Below are positions 1 to 9,184 of a DNA stretch of 64,000 nucleotides, one piece after another. The notes beneath the pieces were generated by a model, which had not been told where the DNA came from, did no database searches, and worked only from the letters and a program-made list of their open reading frames with translations. Each line of letters begins with the position of its first letter. The first letter of the stretch is position 1. A program made the position numbers and the translations under genes. This DNA comes from Paraburkholderia megapolitana (GTDB taxonomy: Bacteria; Pseudomonadota; Gammaproteobacteria; Burkholderiales; Burkholderiaceae): NCBI RefSeq assembly GCF_007556815.1, contig NZ_CP041743.1, positions 620,001 through 684,000 on the forward strand, given 5' to 3'.

Positions 1-1300
1 ACTCGAACGCGAAGCGTGGATAGTGAAAGTCCGCGCCCTGCGGATGAATCTCGAACAGCCACTTCGCTTCGTAATCCCAGATCAGTGCGACCTTCGCGAC
101 GACCGGCATGACGCCATCGGCCTTGAGCACCGCATCGATTTCCTGCGCGACCGTCGACGCTTCCAGCCCACCGATGTCGAGCCGGTTGTCCGGTGTGTTC
201 AATCCTGCATGCATCTGTTCCTGCGCGAACGGCGCCTGGCGCCAGCGGAAATACGACACGCAACCGGCACCGTGCGCAAACGCTTCCCAGCTCCACAGCC
301 GCACCATCCCCGGCAATGGCGCGGGATTCCATTGCGCCCAGTTCACCGGTCCCGGTTGCTGCTCCATCACCCAGAACGGCAGTGCCGACATGCCGCGATA
401 GATGTCGTGATTGAACGATGCAAAATCCGGATGCCCGGTGCGCAACCACTTCGCCTTGATTTCTGGCGCGAACCACTGCTCTTCGAGCGCGCCGAGCGGA
501 TAGCTGTCCCACGCGGCGATCTCGAGGTCGGCCGCGACCTTGTAGTGATCGAACTCGGTGAAGAGCTGCATGAAGTTATGCGCAACCGGTCGACCCGGTG
601 AGTGCGCGCGAATGATGTCGACCTGCATGCGGTTAAAACGCACGACTTCGTCGGAGGCGAAGCGTCGATAGTCGAGCCGGTGCGACGGATGCGCTTCGGT
701 CACCGTGCCAATGGGCGGATCGATTTCTTCGAAGCTACGATATTCCATGCTCCAGAACACCGTGCCCCATGCGGTATTGAGCGCATCGATATTGCCGTAG
801 TGCTCTCTTAGCCAGCTGCGAAAACGCGCGGCCGCAGCAGGCGAATAACTGACCACCGTATGGTGACAACCGAATTCGTTATCGGTTTGCCAGAACGCGA
901 CCGCTGGATGCCGACCATAGCGTGTAGCGACTGCCCTGCAGATCGTGCGCGCGGCTTCGAAGTACGACGGCGACGAAAAATCGTAGTGCCGCCGCGAGCC
1001 GAAGCCACGCACGCGGCCATCCGCACCGACCGGCAGGATGTCCGGGTGACGATCGATCAGCCACTTCGGCGGCGTCGCCGTCGGCGTGCACATGACAACC
1101 TTCAGGCCGGCATCGCCGAGCACGTCGACCGCACGATCGAGCCAGTCCCATTGATACTCGCCCGGCGACGGTTCGATGCGGCTCCACGCGAACTCGGCAA
1201 TCCGCACGTAGTCGATACCGAGCGCTCTCATGCGCGCGGCGTCGTCCTTCCACATCGTCTCCGGCCAATGCTCCGGGTAATAACAGACTCCAAGACGCAT
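1..1300 (-). CDS. Beta-galactosidase, glycoside hydrolase family 42 (C-terminus cut by window edge)
   Basis: Hydrolyses terminal beta-galactosides, probably in the cytoplasm because no signal peptide is visible. The reverse strand reads open from an ATG at 1298-1300 to the window edge (433 codons); the protein begins [14 protein letters not shown], the classic GH42 N-terminus. The family acid/base glutamate is E142 (in QTDNEFG) and the nucleophile is E313 (in [11 protein letters not shown]), both within the TIM-barrel domain. The trimerisation and C-terminal domains lie off the window. The gene starts 16 bases after the stop of an ABC-transporter ATPase on the same strand, so the two are almost certainly co-transcribed and the imported sugar is probably a galactoside. 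Family assignment is very sure; the exact glycoside is inferred. Confidence 0.93.
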   Translation of the reverse strand, partial: MRLGVCYYPEHWPETMWKDDAARMRALGIDYVRIAEFAWSRIEPSPGEYQWDWLDRAVDVLGDAGLKVVMCTPTATPPKWLIDRHPDILPVGADGRVRGFGSRRHYDFSSPSYFEAARTICRAVATRYGRHPAVAFWQTDNEFGCHHTVVSYSPAAAARFRSWLREHYGNIDALNTAWGTVFWSMEYRSFEEIDPPIGTVTEAHPSHRLDYRRFASDEVVRFNRMQVDIIRAHSPGRPVAHNFMQLFTEFDHYKVAADLEIAAWDSYPLGALEEQWFAPEIKAKWLRTGHPDFASFNHDIYRGMSALPFWVMEQQPGPVNWAQWNPAPLPGMVRLWSWEAFAHGAGCVSYFRWRQAPFAQEQMHAGLNTPDNRLDIGGLEASTVAQEIDAVLKADGVMPVVAKVALIWDYEAKWLFEIHPQGADFHYPRFAFE

Positions 1301-1316
1301 ACGGTGCGCTCCTACG

Positions 1317-2465
1317 CTAGTGATTGATAGCCGCCGGTGGGACGGCGAAACCGTCTTCGGTAAACAGATGGCACGATGCCGGCGGCACGTTGAATGCGAC
1401 GGTTTCGCCGCTGCCGGGCGTGTGGTCGCCTGGCGCTTTGGCGATCAGCGCCGCATGCGATGTCGTGCTGTCAGGTTGATCGAGATGCAGATAGCTGTGC
1501 TCGCCGAGACGCTCGACGAGCGACACCGTGCGGCGGATCTGCTGAACGCCGTTGTGCGCGGCGGCGGGTTCGAGATGTTCGGGGCGAATGCCGAGCGTGA
1601 CGTTCTGGTTTGGCTGCAGCGCGGTACCGTCGAGCAGCGTGTCGAGACGTTCGCCGGTTCCGTCGAGCGCGATCTGAACACTGCCAGCGCCGCACGAAAC
1701 CACGCGAGCAGGCAGAAAATTCATTCTCGGCGAACCGATAAAGCCCGCGACGAAGCGGCTCTTAGGCCGGTGATACAACTCAAGCGGCGCACCGATCTGC
1801 GCGATGCTGCCGTACTTCGCGGTATCGGCGCCCGCATGTAGCAGCACGATCTTGTCGGCGAGCGTCATCGCTTCGATCTGATCGTGCGTGACATAGACAA
1901 CGCTCGCCTTGTCGAACTGCTTATGCAGACGCGCAATCTCCACGCGCGTCTGGCCACGCAGCGTCGCATCGAGATTGGACAGCGGCTCGTCGAACAAAAA
2001 CACGCCCGGGCTACGCACGATCGCGCGGCCGATCGCCACGCGTTGCCGCTGCCCGCCCGAGAGCGCCTTCGGACGCCGCTCCAGCAGCGCCTCGAGTTGC
2101 AGCACGCGCGCCGCTTCGCGAACCTTGCGATCGATCACGTCTTTCGGCGTCTTCGCGAGCGTGAGGCCGAACGCCATGTTCTCGTACACGGTCATGTGCG
2201 GAAACAGCGCATAGCTCTGAAACACCATCGCCACACCGCGCTGCGCGGCGGGCACATCGTTGACGAGCTTGCCGTCGATCAACAGATCGCCATCGGTGAT
2301 GTCTTCGAGGCCGGCGATCATGCGCAGCAGCGTCGACTTGCCGCAACCCGATGGACCGAGAAATACGCAGAACTCGTGCTCGCCGATCTCGAGATCGACG
2401 TCGCGAATAACCGCCGCATGGTCGCCATATGCCTTCTGAACCGATCGTAACGAAATGCTCGCCAT
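1317..2465 (-). CDS. Carbohydrate ABC importer ATPase (MalK/UgpC type)
   Basis: ATP-hydrolysing subunit of a CUT1-type sugar importer, 382 aa. It has Walker [10 protein letters not shown], signature LSGGQRQR, Walker B FLFDEP, an H-loop in VTHDQ and a C-terminal TOBE/OB regulatory region of about 120 aa, as in MalK and UgpC. I chose the ATG at 2465 over the GTG at 2498 because it is preceded by a GGAG ribosome site and starts exactly where family members start; the longer version would also run into the palindromic operator. The downstream GH42 gene suggests a galactoside substrate. The membrane permeases and binding protein are not next to it upstream, so they must lie beyond the left edge or elsewhere. 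Confidence 0.9.
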   Translation of the reverse strand: MASISLRSVQKAYGDHAAVIRDVDLEIGEHEFCVFLGPSGCGKSTLLRMIAGLEDITDGDLLIDGKLVNDVPAAQRGVAMVFQSYALFPHMTVYENMAFGLTLAKTPKDVIDRKVREAARVLQLEALLERRPKALSGGQRQRVAIGRAIVRSPGVFLFDEPLSNLDATLRGQTRVEIARLHKQFDKASVVYVTHDQIEAMTLADKIVLLHAGADTAKYGSIAQIGAPLELYHRPKSRFVAGFIGSPRMNFLPARVVSCGAGSVQIALDGTGERLDTLLDGTALQPNQNVTLGIRPEHLEPAAAHNGVQQIRRTVSLVERLGEHSYLHLDQPDSTTSHAALIAKAPGDHTPGSGETVAFNVPPASCHLFTEDGFAVPPAAINH

Positions 2466-2504
2466 GCCCGACGTCTCCGTATTTTCCCTCGGAGACACAT
2501 GGAA

Positions 2505-2518
2505 GTTAAGCGCTTAAC
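2505..2518. promoter_or_regulatory. LacI-family operator, perfect 14-bp palindrome
   Basis: GTTAAGCGCTTAAC is a perfect inverted repeat with a central CG, the form typical of LacI/GalR-family operators. It lies 40 bases upstream of the ATPase start and about 240 bases upstream of the divergent LacI gene, so it most likely represses the ATPase/beta-galactosidase operon. Binding by the adjacent regulator is inferred. Confidence 0.65.
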
Positions 2519-2756
2519 CTCGTGCCGTAGAAAAAACGATCCGTGTCTGGATCGCTACTGTCCGGCCGTCTCCGTCGTGATGTTCTTGCTACCTTGGGAC
2601 GAAATCTAACGAGGTCCACGAAATCATGCAAATACCGGGAAGTTATCCCGAAATGTGGACACCCCTGCCGAAACTTGCAGCCCGACCGCATGCTTGCGAC
2701 AGTTGCGCCGACCTTGATTCGCCGGCGCATTCATCCTCACACGACCCAAAGCATCG

Positions 2757-3818
2757 ATGACCACTCTGATGGAAGTCGCGCAACGCGCCGGCGTCACGCC
2801 GGCCACCGTATCGAATGTGCTGCGTCAGCGCGGCAAGGTCGGTGCGGCCACGCGCGAGCGTGTGCTTGAAGCGGTCGCGGCGCTCGACTATCGTCCGCAT
2901 CTGACTGCACGCGCACTGGCGGAGGGCAGCACGCCGACGCTCGCGCTGATGGTCTCGAGCATCGCGAATCCGTTTTATCCGGAGTTCGCGCTCGCCGCCG
3001 AGCGCGCAGCGCGACGCAGCGGACGCTTCCTGATCGTGTGCAATACCAACGAAGACCCCGTCATGCTGCGTGCGTACCTCGATCAGATTGCGGGGACGTT
3101 GTCCGAAGGCATGCTCGTGATGAATGCGAAAGTCGATTTCGAAGTACTGCGCAAGACCCAGGCACGCGGCACACCGGTCGTGCTGTGTTTGTGGGAACGG
3201 CCGGAAACGCCGCCCGGTATTCCGTGTATCGCCGTCGATTTCGCCGCAGCCGGTGCGCTCGCCGCGCATCATCTGCTGGAGTTGGGGCATCGGCGGATCG
3301 GTGCGATTCTCGCCGGCGGACTAGATGGCGTGCAGGCGCCGCGCTATGAGGGTTTCTGCGCGACGTTGAAGTTAGAGAACGTCGCGCATCCCGATAGCGA
3401 AGTGCGCTTCACCACCGACTCCGTGCAAGGCGGTTATCAGGCTGCTGTGCAGTTGCTCGACGAACACCCGGACCTCACCGCAATCTTCGCAACCAACGAC
3501 CTGCCAGCGCTCGGCGCAATGCATGCCGCTGCCGATCGCGGGCTGCGTATTCCTGAAGACATCTCGGTGATCGGCATCACTGATATTCAGCTGGCACGTG
3601 AATCGCGGCCGGGGTTGTCGACGGTTGCGGTGCCGACTGAAGCTGCTGCGACGCTCGCGGTTGAATTGCTGGAAGCGTTGATCGACGGCAAGGCCGGCGG
3701 TAACGCACCGATGCAGATTGCGCCGGTGCCTGTACTGGTTGTGCGCGCATCGACAGGCCCGGCGCGGCGGAAAAAACGTCGCCGTCAGACGGCAGAGCGT
3801 TCGCGCGGGAAGCGCTGA
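2757..3818 (+). CDS. LacI-family transcriptional regulator
   Basis: DNA-binding repressor of 353 aa. Residues 1-25 form the LacI helix-turn-helix (VAQRAGVTPATVSNVLRQ), followed by the hinge helix around residue 50 and a periplasmic-binding-protein-like effector domain. The effector-domain motif SIANPFYPEF is typical of sugar-responsive LacI members. The C-terminus is unusually basic (RRKKRRR). It is transcribed away from the ABC ATPase/GH42 operon, and a palindrome of LacI type lies between them, so it probably controls galactoside uptake and hydrolysis. It ends 19 bases before the convergent binding-protein gene. Confidence 0.92.
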   Translation: MTTLMEVAQRAGVTPATVSNVLRQRGKVGAATRERVLEAVAALDYRPHLTARALAEGSTPTLALMVSSIANPFYPEFALAAERAARRSGRFLIVCNTNEDPVMLRAYLDQIAGTLSEGMLVMNAKVDFEVLRKTQARGTPVVLCLWERPETPPGIPCIAVDFAAAGALAAHHLLELGHRRIGAILAGGLDGVQAPRYEGFCATLKLENVAHPDSEVRFTTDSVQGGYQAAVQLLDEHPDLTAIFATNDLPALGAMHAAADRGLRIPEDISVIGITDIQLARESRPGLSTVAVPTEAAATLAVELLEALIDGKAGGNAPMQIAPVPVLVVRASTGPARRKKRRRQTAERSRGKR

Positions 3819-3837
3819 AGCGCGACGCTCTGTACGC

Positions 3838-4923
3838 TCAATCCGCCACCGGAATCCACGCCGCCTGCGCCGCATCGCTCGTGCGGAACGCCGGAAATTT
3901 CGCGCCGAGTTCGGCGATCGTGTGGATGTCGTTCTTGACGAGGTCGTCACGAGTGATCAACGCGGGCCGCACGGCGATGTGGGCGCCCGGATTCTGCCCC
4001 GCCACCAGCAGCGCCGCCGCCCGCACCGATACCGCGCCGACCACGGCTGGATTGGTCGCCGCAGTTGCAACCCACGCGCTACCCGGTGCGCGGATCGCTT
4101 CGATATCGGCGGTTGAAATATCGGCGCTGTAGATGCGGATTTTCGTCGACAGTTTGGCTTCGTCAGCGGCGAGTTTTGCGCCGCGCGCGAACTCGTCATA
4201 CGGTGCGAACACGACGCGGATATCGGGGTGCGCGCGATACGCAGCCGCGGCCTGATTCGCCACCGATTGCGCAATCGGATTGTCGACCGTGCCCCAGCGC
4301 GCTTTCTCCTGCACCTTCGGATGCGCTTCCTTGAAACTACGCCATACCGCATCGCGCCGGTCCAGCGGCGCGAAACCCGCCACATAGACATAGCCCGCGG
4401 CGAATGCATCGCCGTTGTCCTTGACCGCCTGATCGAGCAGCAGCGTCGCCAGATCGCGATCGCTCTGTTCGATCTGCGGCACCTTCGGGTTGTTCAGATC
4501 GACGTCGAAAGCGACGACCTTGATACCTTTATCGAGTGCTCGCTGAACGACGTCCTTCAGCGATTCGGGCAAACCGTGATTGACGATGATCGCCGATACG
4601 CCAAGGCTGATCGCCTGCTGGATCTGCTCGCGCTGCTCCGCAGCGTCCTGGCGCCCTTCGTAAATGCGCAGATCGATGCCGAGCGCTTTGGCCTGTTTCT
4701 GCGCGCCCGCTTCATAGGCCTGGAAGAAATCGCCGGTCGACAGATAGTTGACCAGTGCGACCTTTACGCCGCCTTTGTCGAACGGCGCAGGTGCGCCTTT
4801 CAGTGGTTCGGCATTCGCAACATTCGCCGCGGTTGTTACAAGGAACGTGGCCAATACGGCTAGCGCGGCGGCGATAGGCCGCGATGCACGCACACAGCGC
4901 GCAGCATGAACAAGCGATCTCAT
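3838..4923 (-). CDS. Periplasmic sugar-type substrate-binding protein (RbsB-like)
   Basis: Exported ligand-binding protein of a ribose-type (CUT2) ABC importer, 361 aa. The N-terminus from ATG 4923 is a signal peptide with basic start, hydrophobic core and an ANA-E-like cleavage site near residue 38; an AAGGA site lies just upstream, which favours this start over one 19 codons earlier. The mature part follows the type 1 periplasmic binding fold. It is the last gene of a leftward run: SfnB-like, SfnB-like, FMN monooxygenase, binding protein. No ATPase or permease follows it, so its membrane partners are probably the ATPase/permease pair at 13754-16359. The ligand is unknown; association with desulfurisation-type enzymes argues against a plain sugar. 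Confidence 0.88.
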   Translation of the reverse strand: MRSLVHAARCVRASRPIAAALAVLATFLVTTAANVANAEPLKGAPAPFDKGGVKVALVNYLSTGDFFQAYEAGAQKQAKALGIDLRIYEGRQDAAEQREQIQQAISLGVSAIIVNHGLPESLKDVVQRALDKGIKVVAFDVDLNNPKVPQIEQSDRDLATLLLDQAVKDNGDAFAAGYVYVAGFAPLDRRDAVWRSFKEAHPKVQEKARWGTVDNPIAQSVANQAAAAYRAHPDIRVVFAPYDEFARGAKLAADEAKLSTKIRIYSADISTADIEAIRAPGSAWVATAATNPAVVGAVSVRAAALLVAGQNPGAHIAVRPALITRDDLVKNDIHTIAELGAKFPAFRTSDAAQAAWIPVAD

Positions 4924-5004
4924 CGAAAGTCCTTTTCTATTTTCTGGCCGCTGCGAACGGCCCGTGAAGTTCACATTCATGAACGAGTGAAGCGATAAAA
5001 ATCT

Positions 5005-6384
5005 TCACTCGTGTGCGGCATGTGCCGCGCGATAGCTCGCGCCCGGATGCAGTCCGGTAAGCCGCGCGCCGCCGCCGTGCAATTTTTCGCGCAGTGTGCC
5101 TTCAGCATAGTCGGTCTTGTAGACACCGCGGCGCTGCAATTCCGGCACCACCAGATCGACGAAATCGCTGAACGTTTCGTGCGTCAGCGCATACGCAAGA
5201 TTGAAACCGTCGACATCGGTCTCGTCGACCCACGACTGCAGTTCATCGGCGATTTCGCGCGGATCGCCCACCGACAGCGGGCCCAGCCCGCCTATGCCGC
5301 CCCACTTCGCAATCTCGCGCACGGTCCACACGCGCGTCGGGTCCGCGCTCGACAATGCCTCCACCGCCGACTGCACCGCATTGCTTTCGATATGCCGCAG
5401 CGGCTCGTCGAGCCCGTACTTCGACAGATCGATGCCGGTCCAGCCGGACATCAGCGCAAGCGCGCCTTCGTCGCTTGCATAGCGGCGATAGTCGGCGTGC
5501 TTCGCGTGCGCTTCGGCGGCGGTGTTGCCGGTGATCACCGTATGCAGGTTGAAAATCAATACGTCGTGAGGATCGCGACCGAACGACTTCACGCGTGCAC
5601 GGATATCGGCGACGAAATTCTTCAAGATCGTGCGTGACGGTGCTGCTATGAAGATACATTCCGCGTGCTGTGCCGCGAAGTCCTTGCCGCGTTTCGACGC
5701 ACCCGCCTGATACAGCACCGGTGTGCGCTGCGGCGACGGCTCGCACAAGTGGATGCCGGGCACGTCGAAGTAGGTGCCGCGATGCCCGATCGGATGCACC
5801 TTCGACGGCTCGGTAAACACCTGCCGTGCCGCATCGCGCACCACCGCATCGTCTTCCCACGACGATTCCCACAGCTTGTAGCAAACCTCCAGATACTCTT
5901 CGGCAAGCGCATAGCGTTCGTCGTGATTCGCCTGGCTCGGCAAGCCGACGTTGCGCGCCGCGCTGTCCAGATACGACGTGACGATGTTCCAGCCGACTCG
6001 TCCGTTGGTGAGGTGGTCGAGTGTCGACATGCGACGCGCGAACGGATAAGGATGTTCGTACGACAGCGAACACGTCACGCCAAAGCCAAGATGCTCGGTC
6101 ACGTTGGCCATCGCAGAGACGAGCAGCACCGGATCGTTGACGGGCACCTGCGCGGCCTGGCGAATCGCCGCCTCGCCGTTGCCCTGGTACACATCGTAGA
6201 TACCGAGTACGTCGGCGATAAACAAACCATCGAACTTGCCGCGCTCGAGCAGCTTCGCGAGGTCCGTCCAGTAGTCGAGGTGTTTGTAGCGCCACGATGT
6301 ATCGCGTGGATGCGCCCACAAGCCCGGCGATTGGTGCCCGACGCAGTTCATGTCGAACGCGTTGAGGCGGATCTGTCTCGTCAT
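5005..6384 (-). CDS. FMN-dependent monooxygenase of the NtaA/SnaA/DszA (luciferase-like) family
   Basis: Flavin monooxygenase of 459 aa, a normal length for the nitrilotriacetate/DszA branch of the bacterial luciferase fold. Family landmarks are the N-terminal NAFDMNCVGHQSPGLW, the RGKFDGLFIAD strand, SLSYEHPYPFARRMSTLDHLTNGR and GWNIVTS around residues 110-150. Members use reduced FMN from a separate reductase to cleave C-N or C-S bonds, for example sulfones. The ATG at 6384 matches the family start; the reading frame stays open upstream but is antisense-like in composition there. It sits between two SfnB/DszC-type flavoproteins and a binding protein in one leftward operon. No flavin reductase is present in the cluster. 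Substrate not determined. Confidence 0.9.
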   Translation of the reverse strand: MTRQIRLNAFDMNCVGHQSPGLWAHPRDTSWRYKHLDYWTDLAKLLERGKFDGLFIADVLGIYDVYQGNGEAAIRQAAQVPVNDPVLLVSAMANVTEHLGFGVTCSLSYEHPYPFARRMSTLDHLTNGRVGWNIVTSYLDSAARNVGLPSQANHDERYALAEEYLEVCYKLWESSWEDDAVVRDAARQVFTEPSKVHPIGHRGTYFDVPGIHLCEPSPQRTPVLYQAGASKRGKDFAAQHAECIFIAAPSRTILKNFVADIRARVKSFGRDPHDVLIFNLHTVITGNTAAEAHAKHADYRRYASDEGALALMSGWTGIDLSKYGLDEPLRHIESNAVQSAVEALSSADPTRVWTVREIAKWGGIGGLGPLSVGDPREIADELQSWVDETDVDGFNLAYALTHETFSDFVDLVVPELQRRGVYKTDYAEGTLREKLHGGGARLTGLHPGASYRAAHAAHE

Positions 6385-6437
6385 CGTCGAAATCCTGGAG
6401 TAAAGCGAACGAAAATTCGGAACGAAAACGCGGCGCG

Positions 6438-7658
6438 TTACAACGCGCCGTGACGCGGCGGCAGCGTGTCGTTCAGATAGTAATTGCCGAGCGCGATGTA
6501 CTTCCAGCGCACCGGATCGTGCAGCGTATGCGTGCGCGCGTTGCGCCAGTGGCGATCGAGGTTGTGTTCGCGCAACGTCGCCTGGGTACCGGCTAGTTCG
6601 AGCAGTCTTGTCGAAGCTTGCAGCGCGATCTCGGTTGTCGCGGCGCGCGCCTTCGCCACTGCAATCGATGCGGCCGCCACCGTACGCTCGTCGGACTGTG
6701 CGACCGCTACATCGACGCTGCGGCCTGCGCGTTCGAGCAGCGCATCCGCTGCATCGAGCTGCAGCGCAAGCTTGCCGAACAGTTCGAGCGTGAGCGGATC
6801 GTCGCTTGCGCGTTCTACCCCGCTGTCGACCCACGGTCTCGACCGCTCGCGCACGAAGCGCCGCGCGTCGGCAAACGCTGCACGTGCGATGCCGAGATCG
6901 ACGGCGGCATGGATCAACTGTCCGAGCGGGCCGACCGTAGTCGGGCGTGCATCGAATGCGGTGCTGTACGGCACCACGGCTGCGGCATCGACGTACACGT
7001 TATCGAGTACCGTCGTGCCACTGCCCGTGGTGCGCTGTCCGAAGCTCGACCAGTCGTCGATGACCGACAGGCCCGGCGTGTCCGCTGCCGTGAAGGCGAC
7101 GTACAGCGTGTCGTCGGCCGCTTTCGCGACCACCGGAATCCATTGCGCAAACAGCGCACCGGTCGAATAGAACTTCGTACCGTTGATCCGGAAACCGGCG
7201 CCTTCCGGTGTCAGCGTGGTTCGATAGTCGCGCACTGTCTTCGTGCCGCGTTCGGACAACGCGTTGCCAAAGCGGTCGCCCGCCAGCGCACGTTCGAAAT
7301 AAAACGCCTGTTGCTCGCGTGTACCGTTCACACGCAGCACATCGAGCATGAAGAAATGGTTTTGCGGAATCTGGCCGAGTGCCGGGTCGGCAGCGGAGAT
7401 GATCGCCGTGACCTCCGCGAGTGTCGCAAACGATACCTGCGCGCCGCCATATTCGCGCGGTACCGCGATGCCCCACAAACCGCTCGCCGAATACGCTTCG
7501 ATTTCATCGAACGGCAAGCGACGCTCGCGATCGCGTTCGGCGGCACCTTCGGCGAACGTGGGCGCGAGCGCACGGGCAATGTCGAGTGCCTGCTGGTCGC
7601 TCTCGATACGCGTTGCGACGCGCTTGCCACGCGCCACTGAATCTGGCAATGCGCTCAT
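6438..7658 (-). CDS. SfnB/DszC-type flavoprotein (acyl-CoA dehydrogenase fold), copy 1
   Basis: Protein of 406 aa with the acyl-CoA dehydrogenase fold but of the sulfur-acquisition branch (SfnB, DszC), which are flavin-dependent oxygenases rather than CoA-ester dehydrogenases. Diagnostic stretches are RERRLPFDEIEAYSASGLWG near the N-terminus, GQIPQNHFFMLD around residue 95, NGTKFYSTGALFAQW, VIDDWSSFGQRTTGSGT and the C-terminal HNLDRHWRNARTHTLHDPVRWKY. The conserved H-x-x-x-x-RHWRNARTHTLHDP end is the strongest marker. It starts 4 bases after its paralogue's stop codon and precedes the FMN monooxygenase, so the three form one transcription unit. Confidence 0.9.
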   Translation of the reverse strand: MSALPDSVARGKRVATRIESDQQALDIARALAPTFAEGAAERDRERRLPFDEIEAYSASGLWGIAVPREYGGAQVSFATLAEVTAIISAADPALGQIPQNHFFMLDVLRVNGTREQQAFYFERALAGDRFGNALSERGTKTVRDYRTTLTPEGAGFRINGTKFYSTGALFAQWIPVVAKAADDTLYVAFTAADTPGLSVIDDWSSFGQRTTGSGTTVLDNVYVDAAAVVPYSTAFDARPTTVGPLGQLIHAAVDLGIARAAFADARRFVRERSRPWVDSGVERASDDPLTLELFGKLALQLDAADALLERAGRSVDVAVAQSDERTVAAASIAVAKARAATTEIALQASTRLLELAGTQATLREHNLDRHWRNARTHTLHDPVRWKYIALGNYYLNDTLPPRHGAL

Positions 7659-7662
7659 GACG

Positions 7663-8904
7663 TCAATTCCACGGATGACGCGCCGGTTTGACGCCGTTCA
7701 GATAGTAGTTGCCGACGAGGTGATACTTCCAGCGCACCGGGTCGTGCAGCGTATGCGTGCGCGCATTGCGCCAGTGACGATCGAGGTTGTGTTCGCTCAA
7801 CGTCGATTGCGTGCCGGCCAGTTCGAACAGCTTCTCGCTCGCGAGCAACGCGATCTCGGTGGTCAGCACCTTCGCTTCGCCGACCGCCACCGAAGCGCGC
7901 GCGACGTCGTCTTCGCTGACCTCGGGTTGCGCGGCAATCGCATCGAGCGTACGTGCAGCGCGTTCGAGCAACGCATCGGCCGCGTGAAGCTGGATGTGCA
8001 GATGGCCGATCTCGCGCACGGTCAACGGATCGTCGGCTGCGCGCTCCACTCCGCTATCGATCCACGGTCGCGAACGTGTGCGCACGAACGTCAGTGTGTC
8101 TTCAATCGCGGCATGTGCGATGCCTGCATCGATCGCGGCCTGGATGATCTGCGAAATCGGCCCATTCAGCGTCGGAAAATCCGACACACGATGCGCGGGA
8201 AACACATGCGAAGCGGGCACACGCACGCTATCCAGCACGACCGTGCCGCTTGCCGTGGTGCGCTGACCGAAACCCGACCAGTCGTCGATCACCGTCAACC
8301 CCGGCGTGCCCTTCGGGATGTAAGCGAGCCAACCCTTGCGATCGTCATCGAGTCCGAGCACCGGTACATAGTGCGCAAACAGCGCGCCGGTCGAATAGAA
8401 CTTCGTGCCGTCCACCACATAGTCGTCGCCGTCACGCCGCACGCGGGTCTTCAAATCGAGCACGTGCTTCGTGCCCTTCTCCGAGAAACCGTTGCCGAAG
8501 CGCTTCCCACTCAGGATCTCGCCGAAGAAATAGCGTTTCTGCTCATCGGTCCCGGTCAACGAGATCACGTCGACGAGCCCATAGTGATTCTGCGGCAACT
8601 GTCCGAGCGACGGATCGGCTGCTGCAACGATCTTTACGACCTCGGTCAGCGTCACGAACGACACGCCTGCGCCGCCGTATACCTTCGGCACCGTGATCGC
8701 CCACAGCCCCGATTGCGAGAACCATTCGATTTCTTCATGCGGCAACCGACGTTCGCGATCGCGCACGGCTGCTTCCTTGGCGAGTCGCTGTGCAAGCGCG
8801 TGCGCCGCTGCTATAGCGTCGGCATCGTCTGCAATCACACGCGCCGTGTGTTGAGTATCGGCTTGCGCCGGTTGCGACAAAGCCGTTTCGTCGAGCTCGG
8901 CCAT
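7663..8904 (-). CDS. SfnB/DszC-type flavoprotein (acyl-CoA dehydrogenase fold), copy 2
   Basis: 413-aa paralogue of the next gene downstream, with the same landmarks: RERRLPHEEIEWFSQSGLWA, GQLPQNHYGLVD, DGTKFYSTGALFAHYVP, VIDDWSGFGQRTTASGT and the near-identical C-terminus NLDRHWRNARTHTLHDPVRWKY. The ATG at 8904 was preferred to one 10 codons upstream because a GGAG site lies about 10 bases before it. It is first in the leftward operon and is divergent from the rightward ABC operon starting at 9185, so both promoters share the 280-base gap. The tandem pair suggests two successive oxygenation steps or two related substrates. Confidence 0.9.
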   Translation of the reverse strand: MAELDETALSQPAQADTQHTARVIADDADAIAAAHALAQRLAKEAAVRDRERRLPHEEIEWFSQSGLWAITVPKVYGGAGVSFVTLTEVVKIVAAADPSLGQLPQNHYGLVDVISLTGTDEQKRYFFGEILSGKRFGNGFSEKGTKHVLDLKTRVRRDGDDYVVDGTKFYSTGALFAHYVPVLGLDDDRKGWLAYIPKGTPGLTVIDDWSGFGQRTTASGTVVLDSVRVPASHVFPAHRVSDFPTLNGPISQIIQAAIDAGIAHAAIEDTLTFVRTRSRPWIDSGVERAADDPLTVREIGHLHIQLHAADALLERAARTLDAIAAQPEVSEDDVARASVAVGEAKVLTTEIALLASEKLFELAGTQSTLSEHNLDRHWRNARTHTLHDPVRWKYHLVGNYYLNGVKPARHPWN

Positions 8905-9184
8905 GCAAATCTCCGCTGTAGTGACTGTGCGCACAATCTATCAGCGGGCATGGCGTGCGCAAACTGAGGGTTTCGGCAATGAATATTCCTTCGGCTGGCA
9001 AGCAGATCCAGACAGCATCGAGTACTACGCCGCGGCCGTCATATCGATAGTCCGAATCGATGTTTCAGCAGCGATGTGAGTTGCATTAGAGTCGGCGAGA
9101 CCGGCAGCGCCCGCTGCCTCTCTCCTTTCCCATTTTCCGGGTCCCGACGCGCACCGCGTTCGACCGTCTTTCGTTTCTTTCGAC

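Noticed and set aside
7348..8967. Rightward open frame of 539 codons over the SfnB-like gene
   Set aside because: Exactly antisense to a well-supported gene, rich in Arg and His with no domain; a shadow of high GC.
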